Positions 22,190-31,364 of a stretch of 64,000 nucleotides of DNA are shown piece by piece. The DNA is from Rahnella variigena (lineage in GTDB: Bacteria; Pseudomonadota; Gammaproteobacteria; Enterobacterales; Enterobacteriaceae): contig NZ_NSDJ01000001.1 in NCBI RefSeq assembly GCF_003610915.1, positions 3,720,001 through 3,784,000 on the forward strand. Reading direction: 5' to 3'. Position 1 is the stretch's first letter; each line of letters begins with the position of its first letter. The position numbers and the translations under genes are program-made. Under the pieces are notes generated by a model. The model did no database searches, had not been told where the DNA came from, and worked only from the letters and a program-made list of their open reading frames with translations.

Positions 22190-24472
22190 TTAATGCACCG
22201 CACCTTCCGGTTTTTTCTTCTGCGCACTCATGAAGTGATAAGTCAGCTTGTCAGCCGCTTTATCCAGAGCCACAGAGACGGAACCACCATCCACCAGTGA
22301 ACCAAACAGCAGTTCGTTGGCGAGTGGTTTCTTCAGGTTTTCCTGAACGGTACGGGTCATCGGACGCGCACCCATCGCACGGTCGTAGCCTTTCACGGTC
22401 AGCCAGTCGCGAGCTTCATCGCTGACTTCCAGAGAAACGCCTTTCGCATCCAGCTGCGCCTGCAGTTCAACGATAAACTTATCGACAACCTGCTGGATAA
22501 CTTCCGTAGACAGATGGTTGAACCAGATAACGTTGTCGAGACGGTTACGGAATTCCGGCGTAAAGGTACGTTTGATCTCTTCCATCGCATCCGGACTGTT
22601 GTCCTGATGAATCAGACCAATCGATTTACGTTCCGTTTCACGCACACCGGCGTTAGTGGTCATTACCAAAATCACGTTACGGAAATCGGCCTTGCGCCCG
22701 TTGTTATCGGTCAGCGTGCCGTTGTCCATCACCTGCAACAGCAGGTTGAAGACATCCGGATGCGCCTTCTCGATTTCATCGAGCAGCACCACGGCGTGAG
22801 GATGTTTAATCACCGCATCCGTCAGCAAACCGCCCTGGTCAAAGCCGACATAACCCGGAGGCGCACCGATCAGACGACTGACCGTATGACGCTCCATGTA
22901 TTCCGACATATCAAAGCGCAGCAGTTCGATATCCAGCGCTTTCGCCAGTTGCACCGTGACTTCTGTTTTACCCACACCGGTAGGACCGGCGAACAGGAAC
23001 GAACCGACAGGCTTGTGATCCTGACCCAGACCGGCGCGGCTCATCTTGATCGCCTCAGTCAGTGCTTCAATCGCAGGATCCTGTCCGAAGACCAGCATTT
23101 TCAGACGGTCGCCCAGATTTTTCAGCACATCGCGGTCTGTCGCAGACACGGTTTTTTCCGGAATGCGGGCAATACGCGCCACAACGCTTTCAATATCGCT
23201 GACGTTAACGGTTTTCTTGCGTTTGCTGACCGGCATTAACCGGCTGCGCGCGCCCGCTTCGTCGATGACGTCGATGGCTTTGTCCGGCAGATGACGGTCA
23301 TTGATATATTTGACCGACAACTCAACCGCCGCACGCACCGCTTTCGCGGTGTAACGCACATCGTGATGCGCTTCGTATTTGGTTTTCAGGCCGTTAATGA
23401 TCTGAACCGTTTCTTCCACGCTTGGCTCAGTAATATCAATTTTCTGGAAGCGACGTGCCAGAGCACGGTCTTTCTCAAAGATATTGCTGAATTCCTGATA
23501 CGTGGTGGAACCGATCACGCGGATTTTCCCGCTGGAAAGCAATGGCTTGATGAGGTTTGCGGCATCCACCTGACCGCCTGATGCCGCACCGGCACCAATG
23601 ATCGTGTGAATTTCATCAATAAACAGGATGCTGTTCTTATCCTGCTCCAGCTGTTTCAGCAGAGATTTGAAACGTTTTTCGAAATCACCGCGGTATTTAG
23701 TGCCCGCCAGCAACGAACCGATATCCAGAGAATACAGGGTGCAGTCGGCCATCACTTCCGGCACATCGCCCTGCTCGATTCGCCATGCCAGACCTTCGGC
23801 AATCGCGGTTTTACCCACGCCGGATTCACCCACCAGCAGCGGGTTATTCTTACGGCGACGGCAGAGCACCTGAATGGCGCGCTCCAGTTCTTTGTCACGG
23901 CCAATCAGCGGGTCAATACCACCTACACGCGCTAACTGGTTGAGATTAGTGGTGAAGTTCTCCATACGATCTTCCCCCGCCGACTGCTCTTCGTTAACTG
24001 GGTTTTCCGCATTGTTTTGCGCCTGGCTGCCCGATTCATCTTTACGGGTGCCATGCGAAATAAAGTTCACCACATCAAGGCGGCTGACGTCATGTTTGCG
24101 CAGGAGATAGGCTGCCTGAGATTCCTGTTCGCTGAAAATCGCGACCAGAACGTTAGCGCCAGAAACTTCGCTGCGGCCAGAAGATTGCACGTGGAATACC
24201 GCACGTTGCAGAACGCGCTGGAAACTCAGCGTAGGCTGGGTGTCACGTTCCTCTTCACTGGCGGGTAAGGTGGGTGTGGTTTGCTCGATGAAGGCTTCCA
24301 GCTCCTGGCGTAATGCCACCAGATCGACTGTACAAGCTTCAAGCGCTTCACGGGCAGCAGGGTTGCTGAGCAACGCCAGCAACAGGTGCTCCACGGTCAT
24401 AAACTCATGCCGGTGCTCACGGGCTCTTGCGAAAGCCATGTTGAGACTGAGTTCAAGTTCTTGATTGAGCAT
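22190..24472 (-). CDS. clpA: ATP-dependent Clp protease ATP-binding subunit ClpA
   Basis: ClpA is the AAA+ unfoldase that feeds substrates, including ClpS-delivered N-degron proteins, into ClpP. The 760-residue product has the Clp N-terminal repeat domain (1-140), a first ATPase ring with Walker A GESGVGKT, and a second with GPTGVGKT. The family start LNQELELSLNMAFARA corresponds to ATG 24472, with GGGAGG 5 nt upstream. A GTG two codons earlier overlaps that ribosome site and is unlikely. clpS lies 27 nt upstream, so the two are probably one transcript. Confidence 0.97.
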   Translation of the reverse strand: MLNQELELSLNMAFARAREHRHEFMTVEHLLLALLSNPAAREALEACTVDLVALRQELEAFIEQTTPTLPASEEERDTQPTLSFQRVLQRAVFHVQSSGRSEVSGANVLVAIFSEQESQAAYLLRKHDVSRLDVVNFISHGTRKDESGSQAQNNAENPVNEEQSAGEDRMENFTTNLNQLARVGGIDPLIGRDKELERAIQVLCRRRKNNPLLVGESGVGKTAIAEGLAWRIEQGDVPEVMADCTLYSLDIGSLLAGTKYRGDFEKRFKSLLKQLEQDKNSILFIDEIHTIIGAGAASGGQVDAANLIKPLLSSGKIRVIGSTTYQEFSNIFEKDRALARRFQKIDITEPSVEETVQIINGLKTKYEAHHDVRYTAKAVRAAVELSVKYINDRHLPDKAIDVIDEAGARSRLMPVSKRKKTVNVSDIESVVARIARIPEKTVSATDRDVLKNLGDRLKMLVFGQDPAIEALTEAIKMSRAGLGQDHKPVGSFLFAGPTGVGKTEVTVQLAKALDIELLRFDMSEYMERHTVSRLIGAPPGYVGFDQGGLLTDAVIKHPHAVVLLDEIEKAHPDVFNLLLQVMDNGTLTDNNGRKADFRNVILVMTTNAGVRETERKSIGLIHQDNSPDAMEEIKRTFTPEFRNRLDNVIWFNHLSTEVIQQVVDKFIVELQAQLDAKGVSLEVSDEARDWLTVKGYDRAMGARPMTRTVQENLKKPLANELLFGSLVDGGSVSVALDKAADKLTYHFMSAQKKKPEGAVH

Positions 24473-24499
24473 AGGCACCTCCCAAATAGATTGCCTTAA

Positions 24500-24820
24500 T
24501 CAGGCTTTTTCCAGCGTACACAGCAACGGATGCTCATTCTCCTTGGCGTACTCATTTACGTGTGCGACCTTGGTTTCCGCGACTTCGGCTGTATAAACAC
24601 CGCATATCGCTTTGCCTCTGTAGTGCACCTGGAGCATCAGTTGCGTTGCACGTTCAATATCATAAGAAAAGAACTTTTGCAGAACGTCAATCACAAATTC
24701 CATTGGAGTGTAATCGTCGTTGTTTAATATAACTTTATACATAGATGGCGGTTTTACCTCATCCTTTTGCTTATCCGCCGCCAAATGTTCAAAATTTAGC
24801 CAGTCTTGATTATTGCCCAT
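24500..24820 (-). CDS. clpS: ATP-dependent Clp protease adaptor ClpS
   Basis: ClpS recognises N-terminal Leu, Phe, Tyr or Trp residues and hands these proteins to ClpA. The 106-residue product equals the E. coli protein. It contains the substrate-pocket segment [19 protein letters not shown] and the ClpA-facing region [13 protein letters not shown]. The start is ATG 24820 (GNNQDWLNF); an in-frame ATG at 24871 would add 17 residues without family support. Confidence 0.96.
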   Translation of the reverse strand: MGNNQDWLNFEHLAADKQKDEVKPPSMYKVILNNDDYTPMEFVIDVLQKFFSYDIERATQLMLQVHYRGKAICGVYTAEVAETKVAHVNEYAKENEHPLLCTLEKA

Positions 24821-25214
24821 TGCCTGTTCATCACCTGTGAAGATCGTATCGGAAGCCAAATACACAAGCATGAAGGCTTTCTGCAGAGCCTCACGCCGTT
24901 ATTACCGTATTTTACCATCTCTGGCCTCACCTTGCCGCTGCACAAAATGTTTTACGTGCAACAGATAACGCGGATGAAAATTTAACAAAATATGTCAATA
25001 GCGTTACCTGCTTCAAACTTTGGTCATCTGCTCCCCCGGGACAAATGCCGTTTCCTTGACGTCTTTATCTATTCCACTAGAGTGTAAATTCGTGAGCCGG
25101 ACGGGGTTTAAACCGGCCTGAACAGGCGCTTATCGCCGACGTTCTGGCCTACGTGCTCACTCAACTGGCTTTATCTATTTACTACCAGACTAGTCATGAG
25201 AGGGATGTAGAAGC
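24821..25214. other. Divergent clpS-cspD intergenic region
   Basis: Nearly 400 bp with no credible gene. It carries the clpSA promoter on the minus strand and the cspD promoter and a long leader on the plus strand. I see no terminator, repeat or RNA gene. Confidence 0.6.
25056..25083 (+). promoter_or_regulatory. Candidate cspD promoter
   Basis: TTGACG and TAGAGT are separated by 16 nt, a fair sigma-70 match. The implied start near 25090 gives a leader of about 125 nt, in line with the long leaders of cold-shock-family genes. Confidence 0.45.
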
Positions 25215-25436
25215 ATGCAGACGGGTACGGTTAAATGGTTCAATAATGCTAAAGGCTTTGGCTTCATTTGCCCGCAAAATGGAGGTGAAGACATCTTCGC
25301 TCACTACTCCACAATACAGATGGAGGGTTACCGGACTTTAAAAGCCGGCCAGCAGGTCAATTTCGACGTTCATGAAGGCCCAAAGGGGAATCATGCCAGC
25401 CTCATTATTCCTGTGGAAAGTGAAGCGGTCGCCTGA
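25215..25436 (+). CDS. cspD: Cold shock-like protein CspD
   Basis: The 73-residue product is a CspA-fold protein with RNP motifs KGFGFI and DIFAHYS. The C-terminal QQVNFDVHEGPKGNHASLI is the CspD type. In E. coli CspD is induced in stationary phase and under starvation, binds single-stranded DNA and inhibits replication. It lies divergent to clpS as in E. coli. The macAB genes that neighbour it in E. coli are missing, and ybjX follows directly. Confidence 0.95.
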   Translation: MQTGTVKWFNNAKGFGFICPQNGGEDIFAHYSTIQMEGYRTLKAGQQVNFDVHEGPKGNHASLIIPVESEAVA

Positions 25437-25476
25437 CCGGTTCAGCATCACGTATCAAATAACACGTCTACTGCAA

Positions 25477-25505
25477 ATGCCGGTCACTCACTGACTGGCA
25501 TTTTT
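25477..25505 (+). terminator. Rho-independent terminator after cspD
   Basis: ATGCCGGTCA and TGACTGGCAT form a ten-pair stem (one G-T) with loop CTCAC, followed by TTTTTA. It lies 40 nt past the cspD stop. Confidence 0.8.
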
Positions 25506-25730
25506 ATTTATGGGGGAGAATGGCTCAGGCTTCAAGCCCTCTTTACGAAAATAAAGTACATTTTTTAGACACCAATTGCTAAGACACGACATAAACAAAA
25601 TCAAATCTAAACACAATCTCAACAAATCACGTTCAATTTCTCCATACTTTTCCCCGTTGCACAGTCGTTTATGCATCTCCTGTTGAAATATCGGTAACAA
25701 AAACCCGGTTGCAAATAACAGGTAAAGACC

Positions 25731-26720
25731 ATGACGACTCTCCATTATCCTGGCGTAGAAAAAGCCCCGCTTTCAGGCTTGCAGTTGATGAAGGCACTCC
25801 TCACCAACCGCATCACGCCGGGGCCGTCCTGGAAATTACCGCGCTATCGCCTTAAATTCCTTTTCCGTACGCTGAAGCAGCCGCGCAGAACATTTGCACT
25901 GCTCGATTATCTGGCGCAGCATCCGCAACGTGATGAAATTCTGTTGGCAATGCCCGGCCTGCCAGCGAAATTACATCGCACCTATCAGGCAGCCAATATC
26001 AATCAGGCTCAGGCCCTGAAGCGGATCACCGATCATTACGATATGATCCAGGACTGCCTGCCGGACGCCATTAATCACGGCTATCTGAATAAAAAACCGA
26101 TGGCGATTGCCACCCTGACCGGTAAAGAAGATCAGCGTTATGCCATTACCTTTAACGCCGTCAGCCGTCTGGATAAAGAAGGCGAAGCGACGCTGTCCTT
26201 CAATAATCCGCAGGGAGAACCGATAGCTATCGTGACGTTCTCTTTTATTGAGTATCAGGGTCAGCCGACGCTGTTTATTGGCGCATTGCAGGGGCCGCGC
26301 GCCCATGTGGATCACCAGGAAATTCAGACAGCTACTAAAGCCTGCCATGGGTTGTTCCCGAAACGTCTGGTGATTGAAGCGCTGACAACGCTGGCGGATG
26401 TAACAGGCATGACGCAACTGATTGCCGTCGGCAACCACACGCATATTTATGAGGATCCGCGTTACAAAAAACGTAAAGGAATGGTGTATGCCGATTACGA
26501 CAGCTTCTGGGAAACACTGGATGCAAAACAGGGCGAAGACGGTTATTTCCATCTGCCGCGTCAGATTGCGCACCGCCCGCTGGAAGAAATCGCCAGTAAA
26601 CGCCGTTCCGAGTACCGCCGCCGTTATCTGCTGTTAGATGACCTGGAAAGCCAGATCCGCCAGACATTCACCAGCGGACACGGCAATCCGGTTACTGTCG
26701 CCCAGACTCAGGCTGCTTAA
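25731..26720 (+). CDS. ybjX: VirK/YbjX family protein (DUF535)
   Basis: The 329-residue protein matches YbjX, a member of the VirK/YbjX (DUF535) family. Members affect envelope properties and antimicrobial peptide resistance in Salmonella, but the biochemical activity is unknown. There is no signal peptide or membrane helix. Conserved features are the basic N-terminus, ALQGPRAHVDHQEIQTATKACHG near the middle, and the C-terminal region KRRSEYRRRYLLLDDL. An AGGTAAAG site precedes the ATG. Its last 4 nt overlap the convergent ybjD gene. I looked for a PhoP box upstream and found none. Confidence 0.9.
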   Translation: MTTLHYPGVEKAPLSGLQLMKALLTNRITPGPSWKLPRYRLKFLFRTLKQPRRTFALLDYLAQHPQRDEILLAMPGLPAKLHRTYQAANINQAQALKRITDHYDMIQDCLPDAINHGYLNKKPMAIATLTGKEDQRYAITFNAVSRLDKEGEATLSFNNPQGEPIAIVTFSFIEYQGQPTLFIGALQGPRAHVDHQEIQTATKACHGLFPKRLVIEALTTLADVTGMTQLIAVGNHTHIYEDPRYKKRKGMVYADYDSFWETLDAKQGEDGYFHLPRQIAHRPLEEIASKRRSEYRRRYLLLDDLESQIRQTFTSGHGNPVTVAQTQAA

Positions 26721-28450
26721 TCGGCTCTCCCGCGCGCCAGCCAGGCCACGCGGGAAAACATCTGTCGCAGCAACGGGGGAATCGATGAGGTTCCCCGTAA
26801 CGATGCCGCCATCGCCACGTCTATTGCCAGATCCGGCTTCGAACTACGGTGAACAGCTTTATCAAGAATGCGCCTTGGCGACATTGGCGCGTTATCCGGT
26901 ATTCCCGCATTCTTGCGGTAAACATCTTCAAAACCCTCGCGATACAGAAAGTATTCAATGTCCTGAGCGGGTAAGGCCGTCAGCCGGTAACGCAACGTAT
27001 CTTCATGGCTTTCCACATTAGCCATCACCGTCGCCGCGTATTTTCGCCCCGCTTCATCACCATCGACCAGCGCATGCCATTCAATGCCCATTTGTCGGGC
27101 AAAACGCAGCAACGGCTTAAGCCCGCACTGAGCAAATTCGATCACCTTTATCCCTTCAGATTCAAAATGATAACCACATTGCCGCGCCAGCTGATTCAGC
27201 AACCAGACTTCCGTTTCCCCTTCAACCAGCAACCAGCAACGGGCGAACAAAGAAGACGGCCGGTTAAAGCGAATATGAAACGCAATGCGGCGGCTGTCTT
27301 CCAGACTCAGCCCTTCCGGACCAATGCCATACGCCGCCACGCGACCGGATTCACGCACCAGACGACAAATTTGTTCGACCGGTACCAGTGAGAGCAAATC
27401 GCCGGAATTGGTGGTGGTGATCCGCTGCAACGGCAGCTGATCCAGCAGGCCCCACGCCACAGAAAGCATGATCGGATGCAGGCGGGTTTCGGGGTCTTCG
27501 ATAAGCAACAGCGGTCTGGCATCGGGATGCAACACCACTGAGCCTTTGGCCTGTAACAGCGTCGAGAACATGCCAAGCAGCATCACCCGCATACTGCGGC
27601 TGTTGGGTTCGGCAATCATACGGTTGATGTTATCCAGAGAACGCCACGCCCGGCGGCTTTCTGCGCGGCCATGACGTTTTTGCTGCCACGGCACGCTGTT
27701 CGATGTCCCCTGCTCGGCAAAATAATGTTCCAGCAACTGCTGCATCGCCGAAAGCCCGCTACGCAGTTCGCTGTTTTTCAGCGTCTGCGGGCTGTGGACC
27801 AGCTCCCGTGTCAGTTCATCCAGTTGTTTAGCCAGTTCTTCGTTATTAGCCGCCAGCCGTGGCGCCAGTGTTTCACTGCGCAGACGGCGGATAAAACGCG
27901 CATCGCGTAAACGTAATACCGGATTGAGGCGGATCAGCGCCTGCGCCAGCGGATCAATCGTCGTCAGATTTAAAGGCTGACCGTTGGACGACAGGAAGCT
28001 GCGCAGCGTCATGACGCTGCCATCGTCGTCGAGTTCGCCTTCCAGCCGGTAATAAATCCGGTTGAGCTTGTCGGCACATTTCACCCAAAGCGGTGAGAGT
28101 GAATTAAACCGCGGCGACATATGATGACCAGCCTGATTCTCACAGAACGTAAATACCACGTGCAGGTACTGGGATTTTGATTCCTCCTCGCCGGCGGGGA
28201 AATAGAAATCCTCTTCTTTAAAGCAGTACAGTTTGGGTTCCGGAGAAAGCAGCAGAGTTAACGCGTCGAGCAGACTGGATTTACCCCAGGCATTCTCACC
28301 GATGAGAACGGTGTTGGTCGGAAAGGATTCGCCCTCCCCCTGTCGGGAGGCGCCGGTAATGGATGCGCCACGTTGAGCGGGCTGTGTCAGCGTTAAAGAC
28401 AGGCGGTTAATCCCGCGAAAACCGACAATATCAATACGTTCCAGATACAT
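26717..28450 (-). CDS. ybjD: OLD-family ATP-dependent endonuclease YbjD
   Basis: The 577-residue protein is an OLD family nuclease, an ABC-type ATPase fused to a TOPRIM nuclease domain. The P-loop is GENAWGKS (residues 51-58), the Walker B region LLLIEDPETRLHP (about 314-326), and the TOPRIM acidic motifs are LVEGETE (Glu410) and LVDGDEAG (Asp463, Asp465). The C-terminus MFSRVAWLARGRAD matches E. coli YbjD. The protein is about 25 residues longer than E. coli YbjD (552), and the extra residues sit between the first strand and the P-loop. The cellular role of YbjD is not established. It overlaps ybjX convergently by 4 nt. All catalytic motifs look intact. Confidence 0.92.
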   Translation of the reverse strand: MYLERIDIVGFRGINRLSLTLTQPAQRGASITGASRQGEGESFPTNTVLIGENAWGKSSLLDALTLLLSPEPKLYCFKEEDFYFPAGEEESKSQYLHVVFTFCENQAGHHMSPRFNSLSPLWVKCADKLNRIYYRLEGELDDDGSVMTLRSFLSSNGQPLNLTTIDPLAQALIRLNPVLRLRDARFIRRLRSETLAPRLAANNEELAKQLDELTRELVHSPQTLKNSELRSGLSAMQQLLEHYFAEQGTSNSVPWQQKRHGRAESRRAWRSLDNINRMIAEPNSRSMRVMLLGMFSTLLQAKGSVVLHPDARPLLLIEDPETRLHPIMLSVAWGLLDQLPLQRITTTNSGDLLSLVPVEQICRLVRESGRVAAYGIGPEGLSLEDSRRIAFHIRFNRPSSLFARCWLLVEGETEVWLLNQLARQCGYHFESEGIKVIEFAQCGLKPLLRFARQMGIEWHALVDGDEAGRKYAATVMANVESHEDTLRYRLTALPAQDIEYFLYREGFEDVYRKNAGIPDNAPMSPRRILDKAVHRSSKPDLAIDVAMAASLRGTSSIPPLLRQMFSRVAWLARGRAD

Positions 28451-28639
28451 CAGACGCCTCCTGTGCGCTCAAAACTTTCCTGAGCATGGCGTTAAAAAAT
28501 GGTTCAGGTCAAGCGTGCAAAGATATCTCTGCGTGCCGAAGCTGCTTTACAGTCAGATAACTTTTCGTTAGCGTGGCGGGCGGCCTTTTCTGCGCCGCGT
28601 TCCACTTATGGGATCTCACTTTTCAGGGACTTTTGCATC

Positions 28640-29539
28640 ATGTATTCCGGGCTGTTAATTATTCTCCTGCCGCTGATCGCCGGCTACCTTATTCCGCTAA
28701 AAAACCGGCCCCTGCTGCATATTGTTAATCAGTTGCTGAGCTGGATGGTGTACGTCATCCTTTTCATTATGGGCATCAGTCTGGCTTTCCTCGATAATCT
28801 CAGCACAAATTTACTGCTGATTTTCAAATATGCGGCGGTCTGTTTCCTGTGCATTTTTGTGATGAACTACGCCGCGTTGTGGCTGCTCGAACGCCGCCGT
28901 CCGTGGAAATCAGAGCACAAACAGGAAAAACTGCCGTCGCGTATTCACATGGCGCTGGAATCGTTGAAGTTATGCGGCGTGGTGATCGGTGGTTTCGCCC
29001 TCGGCCTGACCCAATGGCACTGGCTGACCTTCGCCTCGCAGGCCAGCGAAATTGCGCTGTTATTCCTGCTGGCACTGGTCGGCATACAGCTTCGCAACAG
29101 CAGCATGACGCTGCGCCAGATTATCCTTAACCGTCGCGGAATGATGGTCGGGGTGGTGGTCGCCGTCAGTGCGTTAGCCGGTGGTGCAATCGCCGCGTTA
29201 TTGCTCGGCCTGCCGCTGAAAACCGGTCTGGCGCTCGCCTCCGGCTACGGCTGGTATTCGCTTTCCGGCATTGTGCTTACCGATTCTTTTGGCCCGGTGA
29301 TCGGCAGCGCCGCGTTCTTTAACGATCTGGCCCGCGAACTGTGCGCCATTATGCTGATCCCGACACTGGTGCGTACCAGCCGCTCGACGGCGCTCGGCTT
29401 GTGCGGTGCCACGTCAATGGACTTCACCCTGCCGGTGCTACAGCGCAGTGGCGGCCTGGATATGGTCCCACCCGCCGTCGTTCATGGATTCGTATTAAGC
29501 CTGATAGCGCCTGTGCTGATGGCATTCTTCTCCGCCTGA
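28640..29539 (+). CDS. lysO: L-lysine exporter LysO
   Basis: The 299-residue inner-membrane protein matches LysO (YbjE), a lysine and thialysine exporter. About eight to ten hydrophobic helices are visible, starting with YSGLLIILLPLIAGYLIP. The conserved segment GYGWYSLSGIVLTDSFGPVI and the tail SMDFTLPVLQRSGGLDMVPP are characteristic. The start is ATG 28640; the open frame extends to 28499 but the added 47 residues are polar and lack family support. In E. coli aqpZ lies between ybjD and this gene; it is absent here. Confidence 0.94.
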   Translation: MYSGLLIILLPLIAGYLIPLKNRPLLHIVNQLLSWMVYVILFIMGISLAFLDNLSTNLLLIFKYAAVCFLCIFVMNYAALWLLERRRPWKSEHKQEKLPSRIHMALESLKLCGVVIGGFALGLTQWHWLTFASQASEIALLFLLALVGIQLRNSSMTLRQIILNRRGMMVGVVVAVSALAGGAIAALLLGLPLKTGLALASGYGWYSLSGIVLTDSFGPVIGSAAFFNDLARELCAIMLIPTLVRTSRSTALGLCGATSMDFTLPVLQRSGGLDMVPPAVVHGFVLSLIAPVLMAFFSA

Positions 29540-29587
29540 CACATTTTTTCCCGCTGCTTTCCGGCAGCGGGCACTCCCCTGTAAAAC

Positions 29588-29601
29588 TTGCGATAAATCA
29601 A
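29588..29601 (+). promoter_or_regulatory. Candidate FNR site upstream of hcp
   Basis: TTGCG-ATAA-ATCAA matches the FNR consensus at 8 of 10 positions with a perfect right half. Its centre is about 111 nt before the hcp start codon. With a start near 29667 it would sit near -72, the activating position described for E. coli hcp. Confidence 0.55.
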
Positions 29602-29666
29602 TTCCCCTTCACTTAGTCTTAAAAACCCCTTCATTTCTGTCCCTGCCAGTTTTAGGCTTGCATTAA

Positions 29667-29689
29667 AACAAGCATTTTAAATGCAACTT
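29667..29689 (+). promoter_or_regulatory. NsrR operator at hcp
   Basis: The left arm AACAAGCATTT, spacer T and right arm AAATGCAACTT form an 11-1-11 inverted repeat. The arms match the NsrR consensus (AAGATGYATTT and its complement) at 9 and 10 of 11 positions. It lies 17 nt before the hcp start codon, where repressor would block transcription or its start. NsrR repression relieved by nitric oxide is known for hcp-hcr in E. coli. Confidence 0.8.
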
Positions 29690-29705
29690 TAAAAAGGACC
29701 TCATT

Positions 29706-31358
29706 ATGTTTTGTGTGCAATGTGAACAAACAGTCCGTACCCCGGCGGGCAATGGCTGCGCTTATGCGCAGGGAATGTGTGGCAAAACGGCAGAAACCTC
29801 TGATTTACAAGACTTACTGGTCGCCGTGCTCGAAGGCCTGTCCGCCTGGGCGCTGGCCGCACGAGGCTACGGGATTATCGATGAAGAGATCGACAGCTTC
29901 GCGCCCCGTGCCTTTTTCTCCACCCTGACTAATGTGAATTTCGACTCTGACCGCATCGTCGGCTATGCCCGTGAAGCCATAATCCACCGCGAATCTCTGG
30001 CCGTGCGTTGCCGCCTGATGGATCCGCAAATCACCGTCAGCCATCCGCTGGCGGCGCTGGAACTGGTCAGCGATAGCCTCCATGAGCTGCAACAACAGGC
30101 GCAGCAGTTTGCGCTGAACGGCGACAAAGCGCAGATTGGCGATGACATTCATGGCCTGCGGATGCTGTGTTTGTACGGCCTGAAAGGTGCAGCGGCGTAT
30201 ATGGAACATGCCCACGTTCTGGGGCAGTCTGACCCCGCCATTTACGCCGAATATCACCGTCTGATGGCGTGGCTAGGCACGCAGCCTGCGGACATGGGTG
30301 AACTGCTCGCAAACGCGATGGCAATCGGCAAAATGAACTTTGGTGTGATGGAAATTCTGGATAAGGGCGAAACCGATGCCTATGGTCACCCTCAGCCGAC
30401 CAACGTCAATGTCCGTCCGCTGGCGGGTAAAGCGATTCTGATTTCAGGCCACGACCTGAAAGATTTGCAGATGCTGCTCGAGCAAACCGCCGGTACCGGC
30501 ATCAATATTTATACCCACGGCGAAATGCTGCCGGCACACGGTTATCCTGAACTGAAAAAATTCCCGCATCTGGCCGGTAACTACGGCAGCGGCTGGCAAA
30601 ATCAGCAGGTGGAATTCGCGAAATTCCCGGGGCCGGTGGTGATGACGTCCAACTGCATTATTGACCCGAACGTCGGCAACTACGGCGACCGGATCTGGAC
30701 ACGCAGCATCGTCGGCTGGCCGGGCGTCCAGCATCTGGAAGGTGAAGATTTTGCGCCAGTGATTGCGCAGGCCTTGCAGCTTCAGGGCTTCCGTTACAGC
30801 GAAATTGAGCAGGAAATAACGGTCGGATTTGGCCGCCAGACATTGCTCGGCGCGGCGGATACCGTGATTGATCTCGTCGCCGCTAAAAAACTGCGCCATA
30901 TCTTCCTGATCGGCGGGTGCGACGGCAGCCGCGGCGAGCGCAGTTACTTCACCGATCTGGCACGCAGCGTGCCGCAGGATTGCCTGATCATGACGCTGGC
31001 CTGTGGCAAATACCGTTTTAACAAACTGGATTTCGGTTCCATCGAAGGCCTGCCGCGCCTGCTGGACGTCGGCCAGTGTAACGACGCCTACTCTGCCATT
31101 ATTCTTGCGGTCAATCTGGCCGAGAAATTAGGCTGCGGTGTGAATGATTTACCGCTGAGTCTGGTGCTTTCCTGGTTTGAACAAAAAGCCATTGTGATCC
31201 TGCTGACGCTGCTCTCGCTCGGCGTAAAAAATATCGCTACCGGCCCGACGGCACCTGCCTTCCTGACCGATAACCTGCTGGCAATCCTGAATGAAAAATT
31301 TGGCCTGCGCGCAATCACTTCGGTTGAGCAGGATCTGAAAACCATGCTGCCGGAGTAA
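29706..31358 (+). CDS. hcp: Hydroxylamine reductase / hybrid cluster protein Hcp
   Basis: Hcp is a cytoplasmic protein with a [4Fe-4S] or [2Fe-2S] cluster and a hybrid Fe-S-O cluster. It acts as a high-affinity nitric oxide reductase during anaerobic nitrosative stress. At 550 residues it equals E. coli Hcp. The N-terminal cluster ligands are Cys3, Cys6, Cys18 and Cys25 in CVQCEQT and [11 protein letters not shown]. The later segments [47 protein letters not shown] and GQCNDAYSA carry the hybrid-cluster ligands. An AAAAAGGA site precedes the ATG. The reductase gene hcr begins 6 nt after the stop. FNR and NsrR sites upstream agree with anaerobic, NO-inducible expression. Confidence 0.98.
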   Translation: MFCVQCEQTVRTPAGNGCAYAQGMCGKTAETSDLQDLLVAVLEGLSAWALAARGYGIIDEEIDSFAPRAFFSTLTNVNFDSDRIVGYAREAIIHRESLAVRCRLMDPQITVSHPLAALELVSDSLHELQQQAQQFALNGDKAQIGDDIHGLRMLCLYGLKGAAAYMEHAHVLGQSDPAIYAEYHRLMAWLGTQPADMGELLANAMAIGKMNFGVMEILDKGETDAYGHPQPTNVNVRPLAGKAILISGHDLKDLQMLLEQTAGTGINIYTHGEMLPAHGYPELKKFPHLAGNYGSGWQNQQVEFAKFPGPVVMTSNCIIDPNVGNYGDRIWTRSIVGWPGVQHLEGEDFAPVIAQALQLQGFRYSEIEQEITVGFGRQTLLGAADTVIDLVAAKKLRHIFLIGGCDGSRGERSYFTDLARSVPQDCLIMTLACGKYRFNKLDFGSIEGLPRLLDVGQCNDAYSAIILAVNLAEKLGCGVNDLPLSLVLSWFEQKAIVILLTLLSLGVKNIATGPTAPAFLTDNLLAILNEKFGLRAITSVEQDLKTMLPE

Positions 31359-31364
31359 GCTGAA

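Noticed and set aside
25640..25730. Possible PhoP box before ybjX (GTTTA at about 25668 with a GTTGA further on)
   Set aside because: The half-sites are 15 bp apart instead of the 11-bp period of a PhoP box.
28451..28639. Lysine riboswitch or leader peptide before lysO
   Set aside because: No conserved riboswitch elements or Lys-rich short frame are visible.
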